From contig JBIKPR010000008.1 in assembly GCA_044357345.1 (NCBI GenBank), forward strand, positions 1 to 52,495: 52,495 bases of DNA, written 5' to 3'. A model generated the notes under the pieces. The model had not been told where the DNA came from, searched no databases, and saw nothing but the letters and a program-made list of their open reading frames with translations. Both the position numbers and the translations under genes were made by a program. Shown here piece after piece: positions 6,830 through 15,254 of this stretch (its first letter is position 1; every line of letters starts with the position of its first letter). Source of the stretch: JABMMZ01 sp044357345. GTDB taxonomy: Bacteria; Bacteroidota; Bacteroidia; NS11-12g; UBA955.

Positions 6830-6849
6830 CTAGATATTCTGTTTAGAAT

Positions 6850-9819
6850 ATGGGAAACATTCGTGTAAATACCAAAGAACCATATGAAATGGTTTTCAGC
6901 TTATACAAGCACCCGCAACTGGGGTATTTGCTTGAGTCGATTGCTGTGCAGTTGATGCCGAATGGGTATTACAGTTTGCTGAGCCAAAAGGTCCACCACA
7001 ACACGGCTAAAGATTTTGGAGCCGATAAGGAGACCTCCGATTTGATCAAAATATTGGACGAGACCGAGCCTGATGCTTTAATTAAAAAGTTTCATCCGAG
7101 CAAGAAACCGATTCGCTCGGTTGATTTTTTCAACAAACATTACACGCCTGAAATACACACAAAAATTCGTCCTTATATAGAAAAGCGTATCTTAAAGGTA
7201 CTGGAGCGCTTGGGTTCACAGAAATTGTTCTTGGGCAAAGACAAAAACTTCACCCATACCAAAATAAATATTGCCGAAGAAAAAGCTGGAATATTGTTTC
7301 ATTTCAGACGTTCGGATGAGGGCACCAATTATTTTGCGACCATCAAATTGGGTGATCAAAAAATTAGTTTTAGTCAGAACGAAAGCGAGTTGATTATACA
7401 TGAGCCCGCATGGTTGCTGTGCAACAAACAATTAATTACCTTTAAGAAAGAAACGGATGGCAATAAGATTAAGCCTTTTTTGCTTAAGAAATTTATTAGC
7501 ATTCCAAGACAAAGTGAAGGGGTGTATTTCGAGAAATTTGTAAAGACCTTGGTTGAAAACTACGATGTTTACGCCGAAGGATTTGAGATTAAGTCTGAAC
7601 AATACCGGGCCTTCCCTATTTTAAAACTCACCAGTTTTGGCGAAAAAGGATTATGCGCCGGCTTGTACTTCAATTACGGGCCTTATCAGTTTCCGTATCA
7701 CTCTCAGAAAATGGTTTCGGTGTCATTGGAAAAGAAAGGTGACAATTATATTTTTCACAGGGTAAAGCGTTCGAAGCAATGGGAAAACATTATTGTTAAT
7801 ATCTTGAGCAAAATGGGCTTAAAGGTGTATGAAGGATCTTTATTTATTCCAGAAAACAGTAAAGAAAGTTTAATACCACTTTTAAACAGAAACAGACAAG
7901 AGATACATGAACAAGGCATGGTGATTGACCAAAGCAATTTGAGCCGCAGCTACCATATTGGCGACAGCAATGTATCGTTTAAAATATCAAAGAACAGAGA
8001 TTGGTTTGACTTGGAAGCGGTTGTAAAGTTTGGTCAATTTGAGATCCCATTTATCAAACTAAAGCAATACATCTTGAGTGGAAACAGGGAATTTGAGTTA
8101 CCCGACAACAGCATAGCCATCATACCAGAAGAATGGTTTACCCGCTTTTCAAGTTTGTTCGATTTTGCAGACCAGCGTTCTGACCATTTGCAAATCAAAA
8201 AATACCATTTTGGATTGCTTGAAGGGATGTTTGAAGGAGAAGAATTGTCTAGTTCAGAGAATATTATACCATTTGACAAGAACAAAGAGTATCCTTTACC
8301 CAAAGGCATAAAAGCCACTTTAAGACCTTATCAAATTGAAGGTTATAATTGGCTGCGGTATATGAGTGAGCAGCATTTTGGCGCTTGTTTGGCCGACGAC
8401 ATGGGATTGGGTAAAACGATACAGGTATTAACTTACCTGCAATACCGTAAAGAATCCTGCGAACCCATCCCAATTTCAGGACACACAGCGGTTCAAGAAG
8501 TAGCAATTAGGGCTCAACTTAACTTATTCAATAAAGGAAATACAGAAAAGATTGAAGAAGGGACAAAGCAAGAAACCCATTCATGCAGTTTGGTGGTGGT
8601 ACCTACTTCACTAATATATAATTGGTTAAGCGAGGCCAAGAAATACAGCAGTTTGAAAGTCTATGTGCACACAGGATTTAACCGCACAAAGGCCATAAAA
8701 GAAGCTTGCAAGTTATACGACATTGTTGTTAGCAGTTATGGCACTGTGAGAAACGACATCGAATTGTTTTCAAAAATAGAATTCAATGCCATTGTTTTAG
8801 ATGAGTCGCAGGCCATTAAAAACCCTAGTTCACAAACCGCTAGTTCTGTTAACCAACTAAGGGCAAGACATAAGATTGTGATGACGGGCACACCGGTTGA
8901 AAACAGCATCACCGATTTATGGAGTCAGATTAACTTTTTAAACCCAGGCATATTAGGAAACTTTACCTATTTCAGTAAAAAGTTTGTCAGTTCGATTGAA
9001 AAAGAAGGCAATGAAGAAGACACTAAGCGTTTAAAAGACATCGTTAGACCATTTATATTAAGAAGAACCAAAGAACAGGTTGCCTCTGATTTGCCGAGCA
9101 AAACAGAGAAGATTGTTTTCTGTGAAATGTCAGAGGAACAGAAGCAAAAATATGAGCGGATCAAATCCTTGTTTAGAAATGAATTATTGGACTCCATTCA
9201 GGAGAATGGATACAAAAAATCAAACTTATTGATATTGAATGGTTTGATTAAATTAAGACAAATTGCCAACCATCCAATATTGGCAGAATCTGATTACACA
9301 GGTGTATCTGGTAAATTTGACGAGATCATCAACAGTTTAAACAATGTGGTATCATCAGGCCATAAAGTGTTGGTGTTTTCGCAATTTGTGCAACATTTAA
9401 CTTTGATAAAAAACCACCTCGACGAACAAGGAATTCCCTATTATTACATAGCGGGAAATATCCCAGCATTGGAGCGAAAGCGCTTGGTAGACAAATTTCA
9501 AACGGGCAATGAGGCCGCAATCTTTCTAATTTCATTAAAAGCCGGTGGAACGGGATTGAATTTGACAGCTGCAGACTATGTGTTTTTACTAGACCCATGG
9601 TGGAATCCAGCGGTTGAGCGGCAGGCCATGGACAGAACACATAGAATAGGACAAGACAAACCGGTATTTGTTTATAAATTCATCACCAAAGACACGATTG
9701 AAGAAAAAATCGTTAATTTACAGGAGAAAAAACAAAAAGTATCGGATGATATTTTAGACACAGAGGTTCATTTTGTAAACAATTTGGAGGAAGATACACT
9801 AAATGTCTTGCTCGATTAA
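6850..9819 (+). CDS. SNF2-family DNA translocase (DEAD/DEAH-like)
   Basis: The 989-residue protein has a long N-terminal region of about 490 residues and a C-terminal Swi2/Snf2 ATPase. Motif I is DDMGLGKT (about 516-523), motif II is DESQ (651-654), motif III region MTGTPVENSITDLWS, and motifs V/VI are AGGTGLNLTAADYV and ERQAMDRTHRIGQ. It is expected to move along double-stranded DNA and remodel protein-DNA complexes. Between motifs I and Ia is a low-complexity insert of about 50 residues containing QLNLF (556-560), similar to the sliding-clamp-binding pentapeptide. It stands alone downstream of a hairpin-rich region. The family is certain; the cellular role is not. Confidence 0.93.
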   Translation: MGNIRVNTKEPYEMVFSLYKHPQLGYLLESIAVQLMPNGYYSLLSQKVHHNTAKDFGADKETSDLIKILDETEPDALIKKFHPSKKPIRSVDFFNKHYTPEIHTKIRPYIEKRILKVLERLGSQKLFLGKDKNFTHTKINIAEEKAGILFHFRRSDEGTNYFATIKLGDQKISFSQNESELIIHEPAWLLCNKQLITFKKETDGNKIKPFLLKKFISIPRQSEGVYFEKFVKTLVENYDVYAEGFEIKSEQYRAFPILKLTSFGEKGLCAGLYFNYGPYQFPYHSQKMVSVSLEKKGDNYIFHRVKRSKQWENIIVNILSKMGLKVYEGSLFIPENSKESLIPLLNRNRQEIHEQGMVIDQSNLSRSYHIGDSNVSFKISKNRDWFDLEAVVKFGQFEIPFIKLKQYILSGNREFELPDNSIAIIPEEWFTRFSSLFDFADQRSDHLQIKKYHFGLLEGMFEGEELSSSENIIPFDKNKEYPLPKGIKATLRPYQIEGYNWLRYMSEQHFGACLADDMGLGKTIQVLTYLQYRKESCEPIPISGHTAVQEVAIRAQLNLFNKGNTEKIEEGTKQETHSCSLVVVPTSLIYNWLSEAKKYSSLKVYVHTGFNRTKAIKEACKLYDIVVSSYGTVRNDIELFSKIEFNAIVLDESQAIKNPSSQTASSVNQLRARHKIVMTGTPVENSITDLWSQINFLNPGILGNFTYFSKKFVSSIEKEGNEEDTKRLKDIVRPFILRRTKEQVASDLPSKTEKIVFCEMSEEQKQKYERIKSLFRNELLDSIQENGYKKSNLLILNGLIKLRQIANHPILAESDYTGVSGKFDEIINSLNNVVSSGHKVLVFSQFVQHLTLIKNHLDEQGIPYYYIAGNIPALERKRLVDKFQTGNEAAIFLISLKAGGTGLNLTAADYVFLLDPWWNPAVERQAMDRTHRIGQDKPVFVYKFITKDTIEEKIVNLQEKKQKVSDDILDTEVHFVNNLEEDTLNVLLD

Positions 9820-9838
9820 ATTGAAAATGATACATTTG
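9808..9838 (+). promoter_or_regulatory. Promoter of the T9SS cargo gene at 9865
   Basis: TTG (9808-9810), 20 bp, then TACATTTG (9831-9838), a perfect -7 element. It overlaps the 3' end of the SNF2 gene and lies 26 bp before the ATG at 9865, so the two genes are probably separately transcribed. Confidence 0.65.
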
Positions 9839-9864
9839 TAGTAAGATATTAAATTAATAATACA

Positions 9865-10620
9865 ATGAAAAAAATTTTACTTACTCTATGTTTTGCAATG
9901 GTTGCAAGCTTAGGTTTCTCTGCTAGAACAATTGATTGGTCAGTTGTTTCAATTAACGCCCCAACTGAATTAAGAAGCACTTCTACAGGAACAGCATTTA
10001 ATTATGATATTGTTTTGAAAAACAATGGTTCAGGTACTGTAAACGCAACTGATACTATGGCATTGCAATTGGTTTGTTTTTCTGGAAGCACTTTGCTTTT
10101 TGCATACCCAAGTTCAACACAAATCGTATTAAAAGCGGTAGGAAAAACAATGGCTCCTGGTGATACCATTCACTGGAAAGGTTCATTAACTTCGACGCTT
10201 AGAGCTACCTTATCTTTCAACTGCAGTTTCCAAGCGTATTCTGAAGTTAGAAAATTTGCTGGTTCAGACCCTATCACACCAGAAGGTACAGGTACTAATG
10301 CAAACAATGTAAAGGTTAACACAATTGTTTACTTTTGTCCACAAGGTTGGGGTGTATCTGTAAACAGTGTTTACACCAACAATATGTCAGTTTATCCAAA
10401 CCCAGCGCTTAGCAGCTTCGTAATTGCGTTAAACGCTATTGACACCAAATCTGATGTTCAAGTTACCATCACTGACATGAATGGCCGTGTGGTTTATTCT
10501 GAAACAAAAGCAAGTGCAAACGAATTTGAAATCAATGCAGCAAACTATGCCAAAGGTATTTACATGGTTAGAGTTGTTAATGGTGACATTATCAGCACAA
10601 ACAAAGTTAACGTTCAATAA
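9865..10620 (+). CDS. Secreted protein with T9SS type A sorting domain
   Basis: The 251-residue protein has a Sec signal peptide (MKKILLTLCFAMVASLGFSA), a beta-rich middle of about 130 residues resembling a CARDB/Ig-like adhesive fold, and a C-terminal T9SS sorting domain of about 75 residues. The latter begins at YPNPALSSF, contains ITDMNGRVVYSE, and ends KGIYMVRVVNGDIISTNKVNVQ. Such proteins cross the outer membrane by type IX secretion and are released or attached to A-LPS. It has its own promoter and a strong terminator. The function of the middle domain is unknown. Confidence 0.88.
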   Translation: MKKILLTLCFAMVASLGFSARTIDWSVVSINAPTELRSTSTGTAFNYDIVLKNNGSGTVNATDTMALQLVCFSGSTLLFAYPSSTQIVLKAVGKTMAPGDTIHWKGSLTSTLRATLSFNCSFQAYSEVRKFAGSDPITPEGTGTNANNVKVNTIVYFCPQGWGVSVNSVYTNNMSVYPNPALSSFVIALNAIDTKSDVQVTITDMNGRVVYSETKASANEFEINAANYAKGIYMVRVVNGDIISTNKVNVQ

Positions 10621-10642
10621 TTAACTATAATTTATTTAAAAA

Positions 10643-10673
10643 ACCATCGGCCAAAAGCTGATGGTTTTTTTTT
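10643..10673 (+). terminator. Intrinsic terminator
   Basis: ACCATCGGC, loop CAAAA, GCTGATGGT (one mismatch) followed by nine T. It ends the T9SS cargo transcript. Confidence 0.85.
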
Positions 10674-10727
10674 GGCTATTTTCCCTTTTATCATTCATTA
10701 AATTTGCCTTACTTTGCAAGCTGAGAT

Positions 10728-11051
10728 ATGAAAAGTTCAAAAGCAAATGAATTGATCGAAAAGATCATTAAGGAAATAGAAACCAATAGCGTTAAGGTAG
10801 AGAATTTGGTCCCTATGTTCACAGAGCTAAGAGAAATGGCTAAACTTGAACAAGATCCATTAATTACCCGTTCAATCCGATTGGTTAATGAACATTTAGA
10901 GTCTAATAGCGGTTGGGAATTCCAAACACTAGAAGACAGTGAAGAGGTTGAAGAAAACCTATCTTACTTGGTTTCATTGTATGCTAAAAGCGAAAACAAA
11001 TACAATAGAGACGAGATCAGAGAGATAGCTAACAACATGACAGCCGCTTAA
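10728..11051 (+). CDS. Conserved hypothetical protein, acidic, helical
   Basis: The 107-residue cytoplasmic protein has no signal peptide or membrane segment and is rich in Glu, Asn and Ser, with predicted helices throughout (NELIEKIIKEIETNSVKVEN; SEEVEENLSYLVSLYAKSEN). I do not recognise a family or catalytic motif. A -7-like TTACTTTG lies about 25 bp upstream. The His/Cys-rich exported protein gene starts 7 bp after its stop, so it may be first in the metal-uptake operon, but no functional link is visible. Confidence 0.75.
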   Translation: MKSSKANELIEKIIKEIETNSVKVENLVPMFTELREMAKLEQDPLITRSIRLVNEHLESNSGWEFQTLEDSEEVEENLSYLVSLYAKSENKYNRDEIREIANNMTAA

Positions 11052-11058
11052 GAAAGCT

Positions 11059-11367
11059 TTGAAAAGGATACAAAAACATATCCTTACTTTTATGATGCTA
11101 GGGCTCGTCTTAGCATACAGCACCCCTATTCAATCCCTACACAATTGCAGCAACTTAAACCATAGCCACGAAAGTGCAACTATAGAAAACACGCATGCAC
11201 ATTGTTATCTGTGTGATTTACAATTCCACAGTTTCCTTTCCCATAACAACAATCATGTTACTTGTCTTAAAGTGCAAGTAAACAATTATCTTCAAATAAA
11301 AATTGATGCTACTCCAATCAAATACCATTGGAGTTTTGCAAATAAAGGTCCCCCTGTTTTGTCATAA
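11059..11367 (+). CDS. Small exported His/Cys-rich protein, probable metal binder
   Basis: The 102-residue product has an N-terminal signal sequence (KRIQKHILTFMMLGLVLAYS) and a mature part rich in His and Cys: LHNCSNLNHSHES, THAHCYLCDLQFHSFLSH, then NNHVTC. The CxxC with clustered His suggests binding of zinc, copper or a similar ion. It ends NKGPP, like small Bacteroidota proteins with an RGPP tail encoded beside TonB receptors. The start is TTG at 11059; an ATG at 11092 would shorten the signal peptide and remove its basic end. It lies 84 bp before the TonB receptor. Metal identity is inference. Confidence 0.72.
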   Translation: MKRIQKHILTFMMLGLVLAYSTPIQSLHNCSNLNHSHESATIENTHAHCYLCDLQFHSFLSHNNNHVTCLKVQVNNYLQIKIDATPIKYHWSFANKGPPVLS

Positions 11368-11451
11368 TCAGCTTTACGCTTAAAAGACAATCAAACTTTA
11401 TTTACACAAACTGAGAGCTTAGAAACTTTTGGTTCAATCAATTTAATTCAA

Positions 11452-13731
11452 TTGAAAAAAATAGTATTAATGGCCTTAGGGCTAATCGCATTCAATTATC
11501 TGAATGCTGAAAACAAGAATTGCACACTTGCGTTGAGTGGGATGGTAATCGACAGCTTTGACAACAGCCATCTCAGCAACACCTTGGTTTCAATTCAAGC
11601 GCTTAAAAAAGAAAGCAAAACCGGAGCCAACGGTGTATTTAGCCTTGTTGGTCTGTGTCCTGGTTTATACGAAATACATGTCAGCCATTTAAGCTGCGAG
11701 CACTTTCATTTTACTTTAAATTTGACCAGTGATACTGCAATTACAATTCATTTAAAGCACATAGAGAAAGAATTACTTGGATTTAAATTTAGCTCAAGAA
11801 TAGACAAGTCAAGTGACATTAACCATCTCAACAGCAAAGACCTAGAAAAGAGAAAAGGCCAAAGCATTGCCTCTTTAATGCAAGATATTGCAGGAATAAA
11901 TTTGTTAAGAACTGGCAATACGGTGAGCAAACCAATGGTCAATGGACTATTTGGCAACCGGGTTATTCTGATCAACAATGGCGTGCGTCAAGAAGGTCAG
12001 AATTGGGGAATGGAGCATGCTCCAGAAATAGATGCCTTTTTAGCTTCTGAAATTGAATTAATAAAGGGTGCTGAATCCTTGCGTTATGGAGCAGATGGCA
12101 TAGGTGGAGTTATACTTATTAAACCCAAAAGCATTTTTAGCGAAAAACTAAAAAAGTTAAATGGCGAAATCAATACCATTGGCAATTCGAATGGCAGAGC
12201 AGCTATTGGAAATATCATCTTGGGAAGCCTATTAAGCCGCAAGATTCCGATTTACTTCCGTGTACAAGGCAGCATAAAGCAAGCAGGCAATATCAAAACA
12301 GGCAATAGCTTTATAGCCAACACAGGATTTCGGGAACGCAATTACTCTGTAAATCTCGGATTTCAAAAAAATGGATTTAGGTCCGAACTGTTCTTTAGTG
12401 AATTTCACAACCAGATTGGCATCTATACAGGGGCTCAGGTAGGAAATTTATCCGATTTAGAACTTGCTATGAGCAGTAAAACGCCCCTAATTAAGTCGAA
12501 GTTTACTTACCTAATAGACAGACCTTACCAATTGGTAATCCACCGCTTGCTGGTATTTAGGAATTCATATCAAATAAATGCCAAAAACAAGTTGGACTTA
12601 AGCCTATCCTATCAGAAAAACCACAGAGAAGAATATGATGTCTTGCGCTCAATCAGTTCATTCAAAGGCCCCTCCTTCGATTATTATATAAGCAGCAGCA
12701 TAGCGGAACTCTTGTGGACTAAAACCAATTTTCATCAAATAAATTGGAAAGCAGGCGTGGTGGGTTTACGCCAATCAAATGCCTATACAGGACGTTTTTT
12801 CATTCCAGGATTTTATCAAAACAGCATTGCAGGGTTTGTCGTAGCGAATAAAACCTTCAACAAAATAAACATCGAAGGGTCTTTGCGTTATGACCAAAAA
12901 CAATTTGATATTTTCAGGTGGCGAGGCAATGTATCAAACCAAAGCCAATTAAATTACAAAGGAATGGCATATGTGGTAAAAACAGAATACAGTATAAACG
13001 AGAAACAAAAACTAAGTCTGGTTCATTCTTCAACCTGGAGACCTCCTGGAATTAATGAACTATATGCCAACGGCCTGCATCAAGGATTGGCCAGTATAGA
13101 AATTGGAGACAGCAGTTTGGATAAAGAAAGATCCATTGGACAATCGCTGAACTATCGTTACACAAACAAAACAAACCACATAGAATTGGGAATTTATTAC
13201 CAAAGGGTTCAAGGGTTTATCAACCTAAGCCCAAGCAACATTAAAATTTTAACCATTCGAGGAGCCTATCCCGTATTTGAATACAGGCAAAACAGAGTAG
13301 AATTGTATGGATTGAATGCAAGATGGCGCTATCAAGCAACAAAAGCCTTCCACACCTTAATCAATTTGCAGCTACCCTTTGCCCAAAATATAGATACACG
13401 CAAGCCATTGAATATGATGCCTGCTATGAATGGCAAATTTAGTATCGGCTACAATGGGAACAAAGTGGGTGCCACAATATTGCTAGACTACCAAGCTAAA
13501 CAAACAAGATATGTGGAAGGCAGTGATTTTTTAGCCCCTCCACCTGCCTATTTCTTGCTCGGATGTGACTTCAACTATGAATTCAATTTATTCCATAAAC
13601 CATTTAAGTTTGGTATAAATGGAAGCAATTTATTAAACAAGAATTACAGGAATTATTTAAATAGATTGAGATACTTCACCGATGAAATGGGTATCAATAT
13701 ATCGGCAAGACTCTCAATGATTATTAATTAA
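11452..13731 (+). CDS. TonB-dependent outer-membrane receptor, probably metal uptake
   Basis: The 759-residue protein has a signal peptide (KKIVLMALGLIAFNYLNA), a carboxypeptidase-regulatory-like beta-sandwich (about 27-110), a plug domain with PMVNGLFGNRVILINNG and IELIKGAESLRYGADGIGGV, and a beta-barrel ending in the aromatic-rich C-terminal strand ISARLSMIIN. It imports a substrate using TonB energy. The plug resembles ZnuD-like receptors. A His/Cys-rich exported protein upstream and a lipoprotein downstream support metal import. The start is TTG at 11452; an ATG at 11470 is the alternative. Substrate is inferred. Confidence 0.9.
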   Translation: MKKIVLMALGLIAFNYLNAENKNCTLALSGMVIDSFDNSHLSNTLVSIQALKKESKTGANGVFSLVGLCPGLYEIHVSHLSCEHFHFTLNLTSDTAITIHLKHIEKELLGFKFSSRIDKSSDINHLNSKDLEKRKGQSIASLMQDIAGINLLRTGNTVSKPMVNGLFGNRVILINNGVRQEGQNWGMEHAPEIDAFLASEIELIKGAESLRYGADGIGGVILIKPKSIFSEKLKKLNGEINTIGNSNGRAAIGNIILGSLLSRKIPIYFRVQGSIKQAGNIKTGNSFIANTGFRERNYSVNLGFQKNGFRSELFFSEFHNQIGIYTGAQVGNLSDLELAMSSKTPLIKSKFTYLIDRPYQLVIHRLLVFRNSYQINAKNKLDLSLSYQKNHREEYDVLRSISSFKGPSFDYYISSSIAELLWTKTNFHQINWKAGVVGLRQSNAYTGRFFIPGFYQNSIAGFVVANKTFNKINIEGSLRYDQKQFDIFRWRGNVSNQSQLNYKGMAYVVKTEYSINEKQKLSLVHSSTWRPPGINELYANGLHQGLASIEIGDSSLDKERSIGQSLNYRYTNKTNHIELGIYYQRVQGFINLSPSNIKILTIRGAYPVFEYRQNRVELYGLNARWRYQATKAFHTLINLQLPFAQNIDTRKPLNMMPAMNGKFSIGYNGNKVGATILLDYQAKQTRYVEGSDFLAPPPAYFLLGCDFNYEFNLFHKPFKFGINGSNLLNKNYRNYLNRLRYFTDEMGINISARLSMIIN

Positions 13732-13779
13732 CAAAAAAAAAATGAACAAATCAATTAACAAAAAAACAATGAACAAATC
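13726..13779 (+). repeat. 27-bp tandem duplication that duplicates a start codon
   Basis: Two adjacent 27-bp units (13726-13752, 13753-13779) differ at one base. The first unit includes the end of the TonB receptor gene. Each unit carries an A-rich tract followed by ATGAACAAATC, so the downstream lipoprotein gene has two in-frame ATG codons (13742 and 13769), each with its own A-rich leader. Confidence 0.9.
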
Positions 13780-14323
13780 AATTAAATTACTAAGTGCAGG
13801 ATTTATTTTAGGCTTAGCCTTTTTGCAATCATGCGAAAAAGACCCCAAACCCAATGTTGCTCCAATCAATGAGGGTGAATTAATTACCACAATAATATTA
13901 AGTTCGAGAGACAGTGCTAGTGGACAAATTAGAGACTTTGTATTTAGAGACAAAGATGGAGAAGGCGGAAACGCAGCTTCGCAGTTTGACAGCATTGAGT
14001 TAAGCAGTGGACACACCTATTATTTTGAACTTATATTGTTGGATGAGAGCAAAGCAGAAACTGACACAATAAGCAATGAGGTTTTGAATGAAGGAGAAGA
14101 CCACCTATTTGTATACATTCCAAAAAACATTGACCTTGTAATTGGCGAAACCGACAAAGACAAAAATGGATTGGCCCTTGGGTTAAAAAGCACTTGGAAA
14201 GCAAATTCAATTGGCCGAGGCAATGTAAATGTAATACTTAAGCATCAACCCGGAATAAAAAACGGAGATCCATTACTAGGAGAAACGGATATTGCAGTAG
14301 ACTTTAAATGTCTGATAAAGTAG
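13742..14323 (+). CDS. Lipoprotein associated with the TonB receptor
   Basis: The product is a lipoprotein with signal peptide and lipobox LAFLQSC. The mature part resembles a roughly 190-residue Bacteroidota family often labelled 'type 1 periplasmic binding fold superfamily protein' and found beside TonB receptors: ELITTIIL, FRDKDGEGGNA, NEGEDHLFVYI, DKNGLALGLKSTW, NVILKHQPGIKNGDP, LGETDIAVDF. The acidic DKDGEGGN motif could bind a divalent ion. Translation can begin at 13742 (193 residues) or at the duplicated ATG 13769 (184 residues); the second gives a more usual signal peptide (MNKSIKLLSAGF). A role in metal capture with the receptor is inference. Confidence 0.82.
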   Translation: MNKSINKKTMNKSIKLLSAGFILGLAFLQSCEKDPKPNVAPINEGELITTIILSSRDSASGQIRDFVFRDKDGEGGNAASQFDSIELSSGHTYYFELILLDESKAETDTISNEVLNEGEDHLFVYIPKNIDLVIGETDKDKNGLALGLKSTWKANSIGRGNVNVILKHQPGIKNGDPLLGETDIAVDFKCLIK

Positions 14324-14341
14324 TTAGAAGCAACCCATTTA

Positions 14342-14369
14342 AAAGCACCCCAAAAGGGTGCTTTTTTTT
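14342..14369 (+). terminator. Intrinsic terminator of the TonB/lipoprotein unit
   Basis: GCACCC (14345-14350), loop CAAAA, GGGTGC (14356-14361), extended by flanking A/T pairs and followed by eight T. Confidence 0.88.
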
Positions 14370-14709
14370 ATGCAATGAGTCGAAAAAAGTTAATTATTTT
14401 CTATTTTTAAAATAAGTTTAAATATTACATAAATGCAGCGGATAAAAATATATTCCAAAATATTGAAAACATGAAAAAAACTGCAAAAACAGGAAACTTT
14501 ATAGCCTTCGATTATTTTTTTTCTTTCTGATTTACAAAGTTTTAGGGTCCGAATGATAGAAAACATTTGTTTTATCGAGAACAAGTATGAAATTGAAAAT
14601 ATGCTTGTTACAATACATAAGTTTTTATACTCAAAGGGAGAAGAAACCTTGTATATGCCCCTGAAAAACAGGCATGTAGGGATTTATTTACACACAAAAT
14701 ACACAAATC
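14370..14709. other. AT-rich intergenic region before the secreted pair
   Basis: No convincing gene. A 74-codon frame at 14553-14777 overlaps the real downstream start and has no recognisable features. No perfect promoter was picked out, although the downstream gene must be transcribed from here. Confidence 0.45.
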
Positions 14710-15231
14710 ATGAAGAAGAAAAATTACTCAACAAAAGAAAATCGCAAAATCGGTGTTATCGATTTTTGCCAAATTAAAGCTTTACTTTTATTCGCGGTAT
14801 TTTTTACCATCTTTGGTACAGCGCAAGCGCAATCTCACGACCATGATGACAGCATGATTGTATTGAACCGCAATGACTTTAGTTTAAACATTAAAAGCAG
14901 CAGTCAAAATTTATTGCAGTTAGAGCTTGTGTCTTCGATCGGAGACACCATTCAACCATTGTTTGTTGAATTGGCAGCAAGCGGATTCGAATTTAGCAAC
15001 GACTGTATCTTACATCAAAGTATAAATAATTACAATGTAGTTTCAAACATCGAAAAAATCTGGGGGCCAGCATTTGTTGCCTTGGGTGTTGGTGTTTTGC
15101 CGCCTTTTGGGCATTACGTTTCAGACCTAGCCATTGTAAATGGAATGGCAACAGGGTCATACATACGGATAAAAGTCTTTGGTACTTTAAATGGCCAAAA
15201 CTTCGTATGGGATGGAGCAGTTAAAAATTGA
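14710..15231 (+). CDS. Exported protein of unknown function
   Basis: The 173-residue product has a long basic n-region (MKKKNYSTKENRKIG) and a hydrophobic segment ending FGTAQAQ, a likely Sec signal cleaved near residue 41. The mature start SHDHDDS could bind metal weakly. The rest is beta-rich with no motif I recognise, and it lacks a T9SS C-terminal domain. It is directly followed by a large T9SS cargo gene, so the two may form one secreted system, but this is inference from position. Confidence 0.7.
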   Translation: MKKKNYSTKENRKIGVIDFCQIKALLLFAVFFTIFGTAQAQSHDHDDSMIVLNRNDFSLNIKSSSQNLLQLELVSSIGDTIQPLFVELAASGFEFSNDCILHQSINNYNVVSNIEKIWGPAFVALGVGVLPPFGHYVSDLAIVNGMATGSYIRIKVFGTLNGQNFVWDGAVKN

Positions 15232-15254
15232 AACAAATTAAAACATTGAAAATT

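Larger units (their letters stand above)
6042..6849. other. Non-coding, hairpin-rich intergenic region
   Basis: No gene is credible in these 808 bp between the divergent ALDH and SNF2 genes. It holds a composite hairpin at 6129-6211, a copy of the dispersed fold-back repeat at 6242-6355, a perfect 10-bp hairpin at 6558-6582, a long hairpin at 6709-6751, and the SNF2 promoter at 6801-6829. Apparent frames here are translations of repeat DNA. Confidence 0.75.

Noticed and set aside
14553..14777. 74-codon plus-strand frame
   Set aside because: It overlaps the start of the exported protein gene at 14710 in another frame and has no signal or motif.
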